Source: Variovorax sp. V93
Lineage (GTDB): Bacteria > Pseudomonadota > Gammaproteobacteria > Burkholderiales > Burkholderiaceae_C
DNA: 64,000 nt
Direction of reading: 5' to 3'
Assembly: GCF_041154485.1 (NCBI RefSeq)
Contig: NZ_AP028669.1
Span: 124,001-188,000 of the forward strand
Position numbers and translations under genes: made by a program. Each line of letters starts with the position of its first letter. The stretch's first letter is position 1. Below are positions 42,465-55,165 of this stretch, piece after piece. The notes under the pieces were generated by a model. That model ran no database searches. It had not been told where the DNA came from and worked only from the letters and a program-made list of their open reading frames with translations.

Positions 42465-43655
42465 ATGACGATTCGGATTCAGCGACGCAGATGGATGGCG
42501 GCGGCCTTGCTCGCCACGGTGCTCTCGGCCTGCGGGGGCGGCGGCAACGGCAACGGCGGCTTCGGGCTCGCACCGGGCTTCGGCGCGGCGCCGCCTCCGG
42601 CGCAGAAGATCATCATCGACAGCGACTACAACACCATGAGCGACGACGGCCAGCTCGGCGTCATGGCCGCGCAGCTGCAGGCCCAGGGCAAGGTGCAGGT
42701 CATGGGCATCAGCGTGGTCTCGGGCAACCAGTGGCTCAGGCAGGGCGTGGCGGACGCGCTGAAGTCGGTCGAGCGGCTGGGCGTGGGCGACCGCATCGGC
42801 ATCTATGCCGGTGCGAACTACGCCTTCAACCACGACTACGCCACCATCGAGGCCGAGATGGCGGCCGGCTCCGGCGGCGACGGCTACCTGGGCGCCTGGA
42901 GTTCGCCCGAGCCCAAGACGGATGCCGACCTGAAGCCCCCGCCCGATGGCTTTGCCACCCACACGCAGCTCCAGCGCAGGAGCGCGGTCGACTTCATCGT
43001 CGACACCGTGAAGGCCAACCCCAACGAGATCACCATCCTGGCCATCGGCCCGCTCACCAACATCGCGCTCGCGGTCAAGCAGAACCCCGAGATCGTGCCG
43101 CTGATCAAGAAGATCATCTACATGGGCGGCGCGGTCGACGTGCCGGGAAACACCACCAGGTACGCCGAATTCAACTGGTGGTTCGACCCCGAGGCCGCGC
43201 AGTTCGTGGCGCGGCTGCCGATTCCGCAGGTGGTGGTGCCGCTGGACGTGACCGACACCGTGTTCCTGACCAAGCCGATCTACGACCGCATCGCGCATCC
43301 GGCCCGGCCCACGGCCGTGACCGAGGTGTTCCGCCAGCTCAACGGCTACGGCTTCAGCGGCACCAACGGCTTCGAGAACAACCCGGCCTACACGCAGAAC
43401 ATCTGGGACACGCTCACGCTCGCCTATCTCATCGATCCGGCCTATGCCACCGAAACCGTCGAGCGCTATGTCGACGTGGTCGCCAAGCCCGGCGCCGCCG
43501 ACAACGGCCGCTCGATCGGCTACGCCTCGCAGCCCGCGGGCCCGGCGCTGCAGAAGATGACGGTGGTGAAGAAGTTCGACAACGCACGCTTCTTCGAGTT
43601 GTACGTCGACCTGCTCACGCGGCCGGTGCCGATCACGCTGCCGCCGGCGAGCTGA
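42465..43655 (+). CDS. Nucleoside hydrolase-family lipoprotein
   Basis: A 396-residue protein. MTIRIQRRRWMAAALLATVLSAC is a lipoprotein signal with lipid Cys at about residue 23, then a Gly/Asn-rich spacer. The rest is an inosine-uridine nucleoside hydrolase fold: KIIIDSDYNTMSDDGQLGVMA is the calcium-binding DxDxxxxDD region, ILAIGPLTNIALAV is diagnostic, and IYMGGAVDVPGN plus EFNWWFDPEAA complete the active site. It would split ribonucleosides into base and ribose outside the cytoplasm, unlike most bacterial homologues. AAGGAG precedes ATG 42465. Tandem PurR-like operators upstream support a nucleoside-scavenging role. It converges with recQ (20-nt gap). Confidence 0.92.
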   Translation: MTIRIQRRRWMAAALLATVLSACGGGGNGNGGFGLAPGFGAAPPPAQKIIIDSDYNTMSDDGQLGVMAAQLQAQGKVQVMGISVVSGNQWLRQGVADALKSVERLGVGDRIGIYAGANYAFNHDYATIEAEMAAGSGGDGYLGAWSSPEPKTDADLKPPPDGFATHTQLQRRSAVDFIVDTVKANPNEITILAIGPLTNIALAVKQNPEIVPLIKKIIYMGGAVDVPGNTTRYAEFNWWFDPEAAQFVARLPIPQVVVPLDVTDTVFLTKPIYDRIAHPARPTAVTEVFRQLNGYGFSGTNGFENNPAYTQNIWDTLTLAYLIDPAYATETVERYVDVVAKPGAADNGRSIGYASQPAGPALQKMTVVKKFDNARFFELYVDLLTRPVPITLPPAS

Positions 43656-43675
43656 CCGATGTGCGCGGGCCGGGC

Positions 43676-45643
<1,968 letters not shown>

Positions 45644-45697
45644 CGATATGACTGTGGCACGAGGTTTGCAATCGTGAAGCCCGTCCCGCCGCCCCTC

Positions 45698-45709
45698 CTG
45701 TATAGACAG
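45698..45709. promoter_or_regulatory. HutC-type operator 1
   Basis: CTGTATAGACAG is a palindrome of the TGTATA-N-ACA type bound by the histidine-utilisation repressor HutC in pseudomonads. It lies in the recQ-ABC importer gap, 55 nt from operator 2. Confidence 0.7.
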
Positions 45710-45762
45710 CAATCTGGTGCATTTTGCTGAAGGAATGCACCGAAAGTGGCCTTTCGGGTTAT

Positions 45763-45776
45763 CCTGTATATACAAG
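45763..45776. promoter_or_regulatory. HutC-type operator 2
   Basis: CCTGTATATACAAG, a near-perfect palindrome of the same family as 45698-45709 and 49267-49280, lies 94 nt before the importer receptor gene. With operator 1 it would place the importer-hutC unit under HutC, giving autoregulation. Confidence 0.8.
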
Positions 45777-45869
45777 TTGGGGCGCTTGGCAACAATGCGA
45801 GGCGTGCGCAGCCCTTGAGAGGGGGTGCATCGCCAAGCCTTTTCCTAGAAAACAGACCCAGGAGTACCC

Positions 45870-46838
45870 ATGGTCAAGACGGTAGTTGTGAAAGTCGCTT
45901 CGCTGCTGGCAGCAGGTGCATGTGCAGCAGGCATGGCCCAGACGGCCGCGGCGCAGGAAACCAAGATCGCGCTCGGCATGTCGGGCTGGACCGGCTTTGC
46001 GCCGCTCTCCTTGGCCGACAAGGCCGGCATCTTCAAGAAGAACGGGCTGGACGTCGAGCTCAAGATGATCCCGCAGAAGGACCGCCACCTGGCACTGGCC
46101 GCGGGCGCGATCCAGTGCGCGGCCACCACCGTGGAGACGCACGTGGCGTGGAACGCCAACGGCGTGCCGATCGTGCAGATCTTCCAGATGGACAAGTCCT
46201 ACGGCGCCGACGGCCTTGCCGTGCGCAACGACGTCAAGAGCTTTGCCGACCTCAAGGGCAAGAGCATCGGCGTGAGCGCGCCCGGCACCGCGCCCTACTT
46301 CGGGCTGGCCTGGATGCTCAACAAGAACGGCATGACGCTGAAGGACGTGAAGGTGGTCTCGCTCGAGCCTCAGCCCGCGGCCCAGGCCTTCGTGGCCGGC
46401 CAGAACGACGCCGCCATGACCTACGAGCCCTACCTGTCGACCGTGCGCGCCAACCCCACCGCCGGCAAGATCCTGGCCACCACGCTCGACTACCCGATGG
46501 TGATGGACACCGTGGGCTGCGCCCCCACCTGGCTCAAGGCCAACGCCAAGGCGGCCGCCGCGCTGACGCAGTCGTACTTCGAGGCGCTCGACCTGATCAA
46601 GGCCGACCCCGCCAAGGCCAACGAGCTCATGGGCTCGGCCGTCAAGCAGACCGGCGAGCAGTTCGCCAAGTCGTCGGCCTACCTGCGCTGGCAGGACAAG
46701 GCGGCCAACCAGAAATTCTTCGCGGGCGAACTCACCAGCTTCATGAAGGAAGCCGCGCCCATCCTGCTGGAGGCCGGCGTGATCCGCAAGGCACCTGAAG
46801 ACTACACGGCGATGTTCGATGCAAGCTTCGTCAAGTAA
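45870..46838 (+). CDS. ABC transporter substrate-binding protein (NitT/TauT type), hut-linked
   Basis: A 322-residue periplasmic receptor of the NitT/TauT/SsuA family. The signal peptide ends near residue 29 (TAAAQETK). KIALGMSGWTGFAPLSLADKAGIFKKNGLDVELKMIPQKD is the typical opening. AIQCAATTVETHVAW and DLKGKSIGVSAPGTAPYFGLAWML line the binding cleft. Its promoter carries two HutC-type operators and hutC is the fourth gene of the unit, so the ligand is probably histidine, urocanate or another imidazole. The family name (nitrate/taurine) should not be read as the substrate. It overlaps the permease gene by 20 nt. Confidence 0.9.
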   Translation: MVKTVVVKVASLLAAGACAAGMAQTAAAQETKIALGMSGWTGFAPLSLADKAGIFKKNGLDVELKMIPQKDRHLALAAGAIQCAATTVETHVAWNANGVPIVQIFQMDKSYGADGLAVRNDVKSFADLKGKSIGVSAPGTAPYFGLAWMLNKNGMTLKDVKVVSLEPQPAAQAFVAGQNDAAMTYEPYLSTVRANPTAGKILATTLDYPMVMDTVGCAPTWLKANAKAAAALTQSYFEALDLIKADPAKANELMGSAVKQTGEQFAKSSAYLRWQDKAANQKFFAGELTSFMKEAAPILLEAGVIRKAPEDYTAMFDASFVK

Positions 46839-47696
46839 GGCCCTGCCGCAGGTGGCGCCGCGCGCGGCGGCGCCTGCATCGGCCGCAACCCCCCAGGCCG
46901 CCGCGCCCGCGCGGCGCCGCTCGCTCGCGCCGCTCGAGCCCGTCAGCGGGCGCGCCCGCGTGCTGCTCGGCCTCGGCTTCTTCGTGGCCTTCGTGCTCGT
47001 GTGGTCCGTTGCCACGCTCGGCGGCTTCGTGCCGCCGACCTTCCTGGCCAGCCCGGTGACCATGCTGAAGGAAGGCTGGATGCTGTTCGCCGAGTTCGGC
47101 TTCATCGGCGACGTGGGCATGACCGTGTGGCGCGTGTTCGGCGGCTTCCTGCTGGCGGCCGTGCTGGCGGTGCCGCTGGGCATTGCCATGGGCACCTGGA
47201 AGGCCGTGGAGGCCTTCTTCGAGCCCTTCGTCTCGTTCTGCCGCTACCTGCCGGCGTCGGCCTTCATTCCGCTGCTCATCCTGTGGGCGGGCCTGGGCGA
47301 GATGCAGAAGCTGCTGGTGATCTTCATCGGCTCGTTCTTCCAGATCGTGCTGATGGTGGCGGTGACGGTGGGTGGTGCGCGGCGCGACCTCGTCGAGGCC
47401 GCCTACACGCTGGGCGCGAAGAGCCGCGGCATCGTGGCGCGCGTGCTCATCCCGGGCGCCGCGCCCGGCATTGCCGAGACGCTGCGCCTGGTGCTCGGCT
47501 GGGCCTGGACCTACGTGATCGTGGCGGAACTCATCGGCTCCTCGTCGGGCATCGGCCACATGATCACCGACAGCCAGGCGCTCCTGAACACCGGGCAGAT
47601 CATCTTCGGGATCATCGTGATCGGCGTCATCGGGCTGGTGTCCGACTTCGCTTTCAAGGCGCTCAACCGCCGCCTCTTTGCATGGGCGGCACTGTG

Positions 47697-47697
<1 letters not shown>
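46819..47697 (+). CDS. ABC transporter permease (NitT/TauT type), hut-linked
   Basis: A 292-residue inner membrane permease. An Ala/Pro/Arg-rich cytoplasmic start of about 45 residues precedes roughly six membrane spans. EAAYTLGAKSRGIVARVLIPGAAPGIAETLRL is the EAA loop that contacts the ATPase, and GWAWTYVIVAELIGSSSGIGHMI is typical of SsuC/TauC-like permeases. ATG 46819 lies within the receptor gene (20-nt overlap); its TGA shares the A with the ATPase start (TGATG). It forms the channel of the hut-linked importer. Confidence 0.92.
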
Positions 47698-48485
<788 letters not shown>

Positions 48486-48486
48486 C

Positions 48487-49224
48487 ATGAAACGCGACCT
48501 GCCGTCCCTCGCGCTCTATGCGCAAGTCAAGGATCACATCTCCCGCAGGATCCAGGACGGCACCTGGCCGGCCGGGCATCGCCTGCCGTCGGAGAGCGAG
48601 CTGGTCGCGCAGTTCGGCATTTCGCGCATGACGGTGAACCGCGCGCTGCGCGAACTCATGGAGCAGGGCCGCATCGTGCGCGTGGCCGGCGTCGGCAGCT
48701 TCGTGGCCGAGAACAAGCCGCAGTCCACGCTGCTGCAGATCGCCAACATCGCGAGCGAGATCCGCCAGCGCGGGCACGACTACCGCTGCGAGATGCTCGC
48801 GGTGGAACGCCTGTCCGCCTCGCCCGACGTCGCCGCCTGGCTCGACATGCGCGCGGGCACCTCGGTGTTCCACAGCGTCTGCCTGCACCTGGAGAACGAC
48901 ACGCCGGTGCAGCTGGAAGAGCGCTACGTCAATCCGCTGGTCGTGCCCGACTTCCTCGAGCAGGACTTCGCCGCCGTGCCGCCCAGCGAGTACCTGGTGC
49001 GCCACGTGCCCTTCGACCAGATCGAGCACGTGGTCGACGCCGTGCTGCCCACCGCCGAGCAGGCCGAGCGGCTCGCCATGGCGCCCACCGATCCGTGCCT
49101 GCTGCTCACGCGCCGCACCTGGACGCGCAACACGCCCGTCACCTGGGTGCGCTGCCTGCATCCGGCGTCGCGCTACAGCCTGGGCAGCCGCTTCCGAGCC
49201 GACGGCAATCCCAGCTTCGGCTGA
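48487..49224 (+). CDS. hutC: Histidine utilisation repressor HutC
   Basis: A 245-residue GntR-family regulator of the HutC/UTRA type. Residues 1-70 form the winged helix: ALYAQVKDHISRRIQDGTWPAGHRLPSESELVAQFGISRMTVNRALREL. Residues about 90-235 form the UTRA domain with HSVCLHLENDTPVQLEERYVNP and LTRRTWTRNTPVTWVRCLHPASRY, both typical of HutC. The known inducer of HutC is urocanate. It lies at the end of the importer unit and 61 nt before hutH. Operators upstream of the importer and of hutH match its expected site. Confidence 0.95.
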   Translation: MKRDLPSLALYAQVKDHISRRIQDGTWPAGHRLPSESELVAQFGISRMTVNRALRELMEQGRIVRVAGVGSFVAENKPQSTLLQIANIASEIRQRGHDYRCEMLAVERLSASPDVAAWLDMRAGTSVFHSVCLHLENDTPVQLEERYVNPLVVPDFLEQDFAAVPPSEYLVRHVPFDQIEHVVDAVLPTAEQAERLAMAPTDPCLLLTRRTWTRNTPVTWVRCLHPASRYSLGSRFRADGNPSFG

Positions 49225-49266
49225 TCTTTTTTTGTCACGGAAACCGAAGGTTTTCTCTCGCAACCA

Positions 49267-49280
49267 CTTGTATAGACAGG
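49267..49280. promoter_or_regulatory. HutC-type operator 3, before hutH
   Basis: CTTGTATAGACAGG shares the TGTATAGACAG core with operator 1 at 45698 and lies 5 nt before the hutH start codon. A bound repressor would block the hutHU transcript. The overlap with the ribosome-binding region also explains why no good Shine-Dalgarno is seen there. Confidence 0.8.
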
Positions 49281-49285
49281 TTCAC

Positions 49286-50920
49286 ATGCCAACAAGCAAA
49301 CACACCGCCACCACCCTGACCCTCACGCCCGGCAAGGTGGACCTTGCGATGCTGCGGCGCATCCAGGCCGGCGGCGTGCGGCTGGCGCTCGATCCTTCGG
49401 TGCAGGAGGGCATGGCGCGCGCCGAAGCGGCGGTGCGCCACATCGTCGAGAACGACCAGGTGGTCTACGGCATCAATACCGGCTTCGGCAAGCTTGCGAG
49501 CACGCGCATCGGCAACGACCACCTGGCCGAACTGCAGCGCAACCTGGTGCTCTCGCACAGCGTGGGGACGGGCGAGCCGCTGGCCGCGCCGGTGGTGCGC
49601 ATGGTGCTCGCGACCAAGGCCGTGAGCCTGGCGCGCGGCCATTCGGGCGTGCGGCCCGCGCTGGCCGATGCGCTCTTGGCGCTGTTCAATGCGGGCGTCA
49701 TGCCGCGCATCCCGTGCAAGGGCTCGGTCGGCGCCTCGGGCGACCTCGCGCCGCTCGCCCACATGGCCTGCGTGCTGATCGGCGAAGGCGAGGCGACCCT
49801 GGCCGACGGCAAGGTCGTCGGCGGCGCCGAGGCCATGCGCAGCATCGGCCTCGAACCCTTCGTGCTCGGCCCCAAGGAAGGCCTGGCGCTGCTCAACGGC
49901 ACGCAGGTGTCGACCGCGCTCGCGCTCGCCGGCCTGTTCGGCGCCGAGGACGTGTTCGCCTCGGCCCTGATGTCGGGCGCGCTCTCGCTCGAAGCCATCC
50001 AGGGTTCGATCAAGCCCTTCGATGCCCGCATCCATGCCGCACGCGGTCAGCCGGGACAGATCGCGGTGGCGGGCGCCGTGCGCACGCTGCTCGAAGGCAG
50101 CGAGATCGTGCCTTCGCACGCCGACTGCGGCCGCGTGCAGGACCCGTATTCGGTGCGCTGCATCCCGCAGGTGATGGGCGCCTGCCTCGACAACCTCGCG
50201 CATGCCGCGCGCGTGCTGGTGATCGAGGCCAATGCCGCCTCGGACAACCCGCTGGTGTTCACCGACACCGGCGAAGTGATTTCGGGCGGCAACTTCCACG
50301 CCGAACCCGTCGCCTTTGCGGCCGACATCATCGCGCTGGCCGTGAGCGAAGTCGGCGCGATTGCCGAACGCCGCATCGCGCTGCTGCTCGACACAGGCCT
50401 GTCGGGCCTGCCGCCGTTCCTGGTGCGCGACGGCGGCCTGAATTCCGGCTTCATGATCGCGCAGGTCACGGCCGCGGCCCTCGCGTCGGAGAACAAGTCG
50501 CTCGCCCATCCCGCGAGCGTCGACAGCCTGCCGACCTCGGCCAACCAGGAAGACCACGTCTCGATGGCCACCTTCGCGGCGCGCCGGCTCGGCGACATGG
50601 TCAACAACACGGCGGTGGTCGTCGGCATCGAGGCGATGGCCGCCGCGCAGGGCATCGAACTCAAGCGAGATGTCGCCCCCACGCTCGGCGCTGGCGCGTC
50701 CTCGCTGCCCCCCGAGGGGGCGCAGCCCGCCTTGGGGCGGCCCGGCGGCGGGCTCAAGAGCTCCCCGCTGGTCGAAGCCGAGTTCGCCGCCATCCGCCAG
50801 AAGGTCGCCTTCCTCGAACGCGACCGCTACCTCGCGCCCGACATCGAAGCCATGCGCCAGTGGGCGCTGAAGGCCGAGCTGCCGGCCGCGCTCTTGAACA
50901 TCCTGCCCAGCCACGCCTGA
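49286..50920 (+). CDS. hutH: Histidine ammonia-lyase with 27-residue insert
   Basis: A 544-residue enzyme (EC 4.3.1.3) that removes ammonia from histidine to give urocanate. The MIO cofactor forms from Ala150-Ser151-Gly152 in [40 protein letters not shown] and [17 protein letters not shown] are diagnostic. It is longer than the usual 505-515 residues. Part of the excess is an insert at residues about 466-492 ([20 protein letters not shown]...), between GIELKR and SPLVEAEF, encoded by a palindromic stretch. The insert is in frame, so the enzyme may still work. ATG 49286 is preferred because an earlier frame would include the operator. Confidence 0.96.
   Translation: MPTSKHTATTLTLTPGKVDLAMLRRIQAGGVRLALDPSVQEGMARAEAAVRHIVENDQVVYGINTGFGKLASTRIGNDHLAELQRNLVLSHSVGTGEPLAAPVVRMVLATKAVSLARGHSGVRPALADALLALFNAGVMPRIPCKGSVGASGDLAPLAHMACVLIGEGEATLADGKVVGGAEAMRSIGLEPFVLGPKEGLALLNGTQVSTALALAGLFGAEDVFASALMSGALSLEAIQGSIKPFDARIHAARGQPGQIAVAGAVRTLLEGSEIVPSHADCGRVQDPYSVRCIPQVMGACLDNLAHAARVLVIEANAASDNPLVFTDTGEVISGGNFHAEPVAFAADIIALAVSEVGAIAERRIALLLDTGLSGLPPFLVRDGGLNSGFMIAQVTAAALASENKSLAHPASVDSLPTSANQEDHVSMATFAARRLGDMVNNTAVVVGIEAMAAAQGIELKRDVAPTLGAGASSLPPEGAQPALGRPGGGLKSSPLVEAEFAAIRQKVAFLERDRYLAPDIEAMRQWALKAELPAALLNILPSHA
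50681..50761 (+). repeat. Palindromic in-frame insert within hutH
   Basis: This 81-nt segment codes the extra 27 residues of HutH. It holds a 23-nt imperfect inverted repeat (50704-50726, GCTGCCCCCCGAGG...GCAGC), then CCGCC-TTGG-GGCGG (50727-50740), then a GC-rich CCCGGCGGCGGGC. The composition (Pro, Gly, Ala, no aromatic residues) differs from the surrounding enzyme. It has the look of a REP-like palindrome that landed inside a gene. Confidence 0.75.
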
Positions 50921-50945
50921 ACACCGATCAAGGAGAACCCCCGCC

Positions 50946-52664
<1,719 letters not shown>

Positions 52665-52712
52665 CCGGCGAGTGAAGCGGCGGTAAGACGAAGGTAGAAA
52701 GAAAAAGCAAGC

Positions 52713-52735
52713 TCATTCCCACTCAGTGGGAATGA
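52713..52735. promoter_or_regulatory. 23-bp perfect palindrome between hutU and the IclR gene
   Basis: TCATTCCCACT-C-AGTGGGAATGA: 11-bp arms with one central base. It lies 49 nt after hutU and 74 nt before the IclR-family start. Its arms carry TTCCCACT, in line with IclR-type operators (TTCC...GGAA), so autoregulation by the IclR protein is likely. It lacks a U-tract, so it is not a good terminator. Confidence 0.7.
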
Positions 52736-52808
52736 AGGGTTGGATGTGGGAACGGCGGACAAGATACTGCACACCGCATCCACTTTCGACGCCCCGCGAT
52801 TGGCCCAG

Positions 52809-53543
52809 ATGACGTCCATGCCCGAAGCTTCCGCCCACAACGACCGCGCCCTGCGCGTGCTGTCGGTGCTGGCGCAGAGCAAGTCGGCGATGAGCGCGGC
52901 CGAGCTCGTGCAGGCCACGGGCCTCGTCAAGAGCACGCTGTACCGGCAGATCGCGGTGCTGCGGCGCTGGGGCTTCGTGATGGAGACCGACGGGCGCTAT
53001 TCGCCCGGCCCGGTGAGCGTGCAGCTCGCGAGCGGTTTCGACGGCAACTCCGACCTCGTCATGGCCGCGCGCGCCGACATGCGCGCGCTCGCGCAGCAAA
53101 GCCATGAAAGCGTGGCGCTGGTCACGGCCGTGAACGACCGCGTGGTGTGCCTCGAGATGATCGACAGCGAGCAGTCGCTGCGCTGCTCCTTCGACCGCGG
53201 CCGCAGCGTGCCGGCGCGCGACGGCGCCAGCGCCAAGTGCCTGCTGGCCCACATGCCGCTCTACCAGCGCGATGCCTTGCTCGATGCGCTCGGCGAGAGT
53301 CCCGGGCGGCGCGCCGAGCGAGCCGCCGAGCTCGACGCGATCCGCGAGGCCGGCCATGCCGTGACCCACGGCGAGGTCGACGCCGGCGTCTGGGGTGCAA
53401 GCGCACCGGTGCTCGGCCCGGGCCGGCGCCTGCGCGGCGCGATCACGCTCATGGCGCCGCTCACGCGCGTCGAAGGCATGGAAGCTGCGTTGCTTCACAT
53501 GACCGTCGTCACGGCGGCGCGCATCTCGCGCGCGCTGCAGTAG
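52809..53543 (+). CDS. IclR-family transcriptional regulator in the hut locus
   Basis: A 244-residue IclR-type protein. Residues about 10-70 form the winged helix (RALRVLSVLAQSKSAMSAAELVQATGLVKSTLYRQIAVLRRWGFV). The rest is the GAF-like effector domain, with DRVVCLEMIDSEQSLRC and GRSVPARDGASAKCLLAHMP, typical of the family. ATG 52809 is chosen (ATG 52818 also possible); a TTG at 52740 would add an unconserved lead. It sits inside the hut locus between hutU and a polar amino acid receptor, with a large palindrome just upstream. It may tune the second half of the locus separately from HutC. Confidence 0.9.
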   Translation: MTSMPEASAHNDRALRVLSVLAQSKSAMSAAELVQATGLVKSTLYRQIAVLRRWGFVMETDGRYSPGPVSVQLASGFDGNSDLVMAARADMRALAQQSHESVALVTAVNDRVVCLEMIDSEQSLRCSFDRGRSVPARDGASAKCLLAHMPLYQRDALLDALGESPGRRAERAAELDAIREAGHAVTHGEVDAGVWGASAPVLGPGRRLRGAITLMAPLTRVEGMEAALLHMTVVTAARISRALQ

Positions 53544-53591
53544 CGGTCCATCCGCCGCACCGATTTTTCTTCAACCTACGGAAGCCTTCCC

Positions 53592-54344
53592 ATGAACACC
53601 CGCCGCACCCTCGTTGCCGCCGCACTCTCCAGCCTCGCCTTCTTCGGCTTTGCCGCCACCGCGCAAGCGCAGGGCGAGCCGCTGCGCGTGGCCACCGACG
53701 CCACCTTTCCGCCGATGGAATTCGTGGAGAACGGCAAGCGCACGGGCTTTGACGTGGAGCTGGTCGAGGCCATCGGCAAGACGCTGGGCCGCAAGATCGA
53801 ATGGATCGACATCGACTTCAAGGGCCTGGTGCCGGGCCTTGTCTCCAGGCGCTTCGACATGGCCGTGTCGGCCATCTACATCACCGACGAGCGCAAGAAG
53901 GTCGTCGACTTCACCGTGCCCTACTACGCGGGCGGCCTGGTCGTGATGGTGAAGGACGGCAACACGGCCATCAAGGCGCCGGCCGACATCAACGGCAAGA
54001 AGGTCAGCGTGCAGGTGGGCACCAAGTCGGTGGCCTACACCAAGGAAAAATTCCCGCAGGTGCAGCTGATGGAAGTCGAGAAGAACCAGGAGATGTTCAA
54101 CCTCGTGGACATCGGCCGCGCCGATGCCGCCGTGACCGGCAAGCCCGCCGCCTACCAGTACGTGCGCACGCGCGGCGGCCTCAAGGTGCTGCCCGAGCAG
54201 ATCACCACCGAGGAATACGGCATGGCCATCCGCAAGGACACGCCCGAGCTCACCAAGGCCGTGAACGGCGCGATCGAGAAGCTCAAGGCCGACGGCACTT
54301 ACGCGCAGATCGTCGCCAAGTGGTTCAGCGCCAACGCCAAATAA
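53592..54344 (+). CDS. Polar amino acid ABC transporter substrate-binding protein
   Basis: A 250-residue periplasmic receptor of solute-binding family 3 (HisJ/GlnH-like). MNTRRTLVAAALSSLAFFGFAATAQA is the signal peptide. EPLRVATDATFPPMEFVENGKRTGFDVELVEAIGKTLGRKIEWIDIDF and GLVSRRFDMAVSAIYITDERKKVVDFT are the two lobes' canonical binding segments. The hut setting suggests histidine or a histidine metabolite as ligand. It lies 48 nt after the IclR gene and 7 nt before its permease; no ATPase gene follows. Confidence 0.93.
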   Translation: MNTRRTLVAAALSSLAFFGFAATAQAQGEPLRVATDATFPPMEFVENGKRTGFDVELVEAIGKTLGRKIEWIDIDFKGLVPGLVSRRFDMAVSAIYITDERKKVVDFTVPYYAGGLVVMVKDGNTAIKAPADINGKKVSVQVGTKSVAYTKEKFPQVQLMEVEKNQEMFNLVDIGRADAAVTGKPAAYQYVRTRGGLKVLPEQITTEEYGMAIRKDTPELTKAVNGAIEKLKADGTYAQIVAKWFSANAK

Positions 54345-54351
54345 GCGGCCC

Positions 54352-55020
54352 ATGGATTTCGACTTCTCGCCGGTCTGGCAGGGCTGGCCCGACCTGCTGC
54401 GCGGCGCGCTGGTCACGGTGGAGATCACCGCCTGCGCGCTGGCGCTCGGCTGCGTGCTGGGGCTGCTGGTGGGCATCGGCCGGCTCAATCCGAAGCGGCG
54501 CTGGCTCTACGGCATTTGCACGGCGTATGTCGCGGCGATTCGCGGCACGCCGCTCCTGGTGCAGCTGTTCATCCTGTTCTTCGGCCTGCCGCACTTCGGC
54601 ATCCTGCTGCCGGCCTTCCTGTGCGGCGTGCTGGGGCTCGGTGTGTATTCGGGCGCCTATGTGTCGGAGATCGTGCGCGGCGCGATCCAGTCGATCGACA
54701 AGGGCCAGACCATGGCGGCGCAGTCGCTGGGCATGACGCCTGGCACGGCGATGCGCGAGATCGTGCTGCCGCAGGCGGTGGTGCGCATGATTCCGCCGCT
54801 GGGCAACGAGTTCATCGCGCTCATCAAGAACTCGGCGCTGGTGTCGCTGCTGACGATCCACGACGTGATGCACGAAGGGCAGAAGATCATCAGCGTGTCG
54901 TACCGCTCGCTGGAGGTCTACCTGGCGATCGCGCTCGTGTACTTCGTGCTCACGGGCACGATGACGCTGGTGCTCAGGCACTTCGAACAGAAGCTGCGGC
55001 AGGGCGGGCTGATGCGATGA
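54352..55020 (+). CDS. Polar amino acid ABC transporter permease
   Basis: A 222-residue inner membrane permease of the HisM/HisQ/GlnP type with about five spans. SGAYVSEIVRGAIQSIDKGQTMAAQSLGMTPGTAMREIVLPQAV is the EAA loop region. NEFIALIKNSALVSLLTIHDVM is the conserved C-terminal segment. Only one permease is encoded, so it may act as a homodimer. The ATP-binding subunit is missing from the locus and must be shared with another importer. Next downstream is a long inverted repeat and then hutD. Confidence 0.92.
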   Translation: MDFDFSPVWQGWPDLLRGALVTVEITACALALGCVLGLLVGIGRLNPKRRWLYGICTAYVAAIRGTPLLVQLFILFFGLPHFGILLPAFLCGVLGLGVYSGAYVSEIVRGAIQSIDKGQTMAAQSLGMTPGTAMREIVLPQAVVRMIPPLGNEFIALIKNSALVSLLTIHDVMHEGQKIISVSYRSLEVYLAIALVYFVLTGTMTLVLRHFEQKLRQGGLMR

Positions 55021-55040
55021 GCGGCACTGCATTCGCATTT

Positions 55041-55151
55041 CTCCCTCCCCTCCCGGGGGAGGGCCGGGGTGGGGGCACGACGGCCTTGCCCTTCGCGCGG
55101 CGCTCGTTGCGCGCCGCCCCCGTCCCAGCCTTCCCCCGGAAGGGGAAGGAG
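55041..55151. repeat. Long imperfect inverted repeat between the permease gene and hutD
   Basis: The left arm (55041-55075, CTCCCTCCCCTCCCGGGGGA...) pairs with the right arm (about 55117-55151, ending GGAAGGGGAAGGAG) at about 30 of 35 positions. The loop itself holds GCGCGGCG...GCGCGCCGC. It fills the 145-bp gap. Such GC-rich palindromes are repeated widely in proteobacterial intergenic DNA. It ends just before the hutD ribosome site. Confidence 0.8.
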
Positions 55152-55165
55152 CAAGAGGACCCATC

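Noticed and set aside
52713..52735. Palindrome after hutU considered as a terminator
   Set aside because: The stem is only moderately GC-rich and no T-run follows; TTCC/GGAA symmetry suits an IclR operator better.
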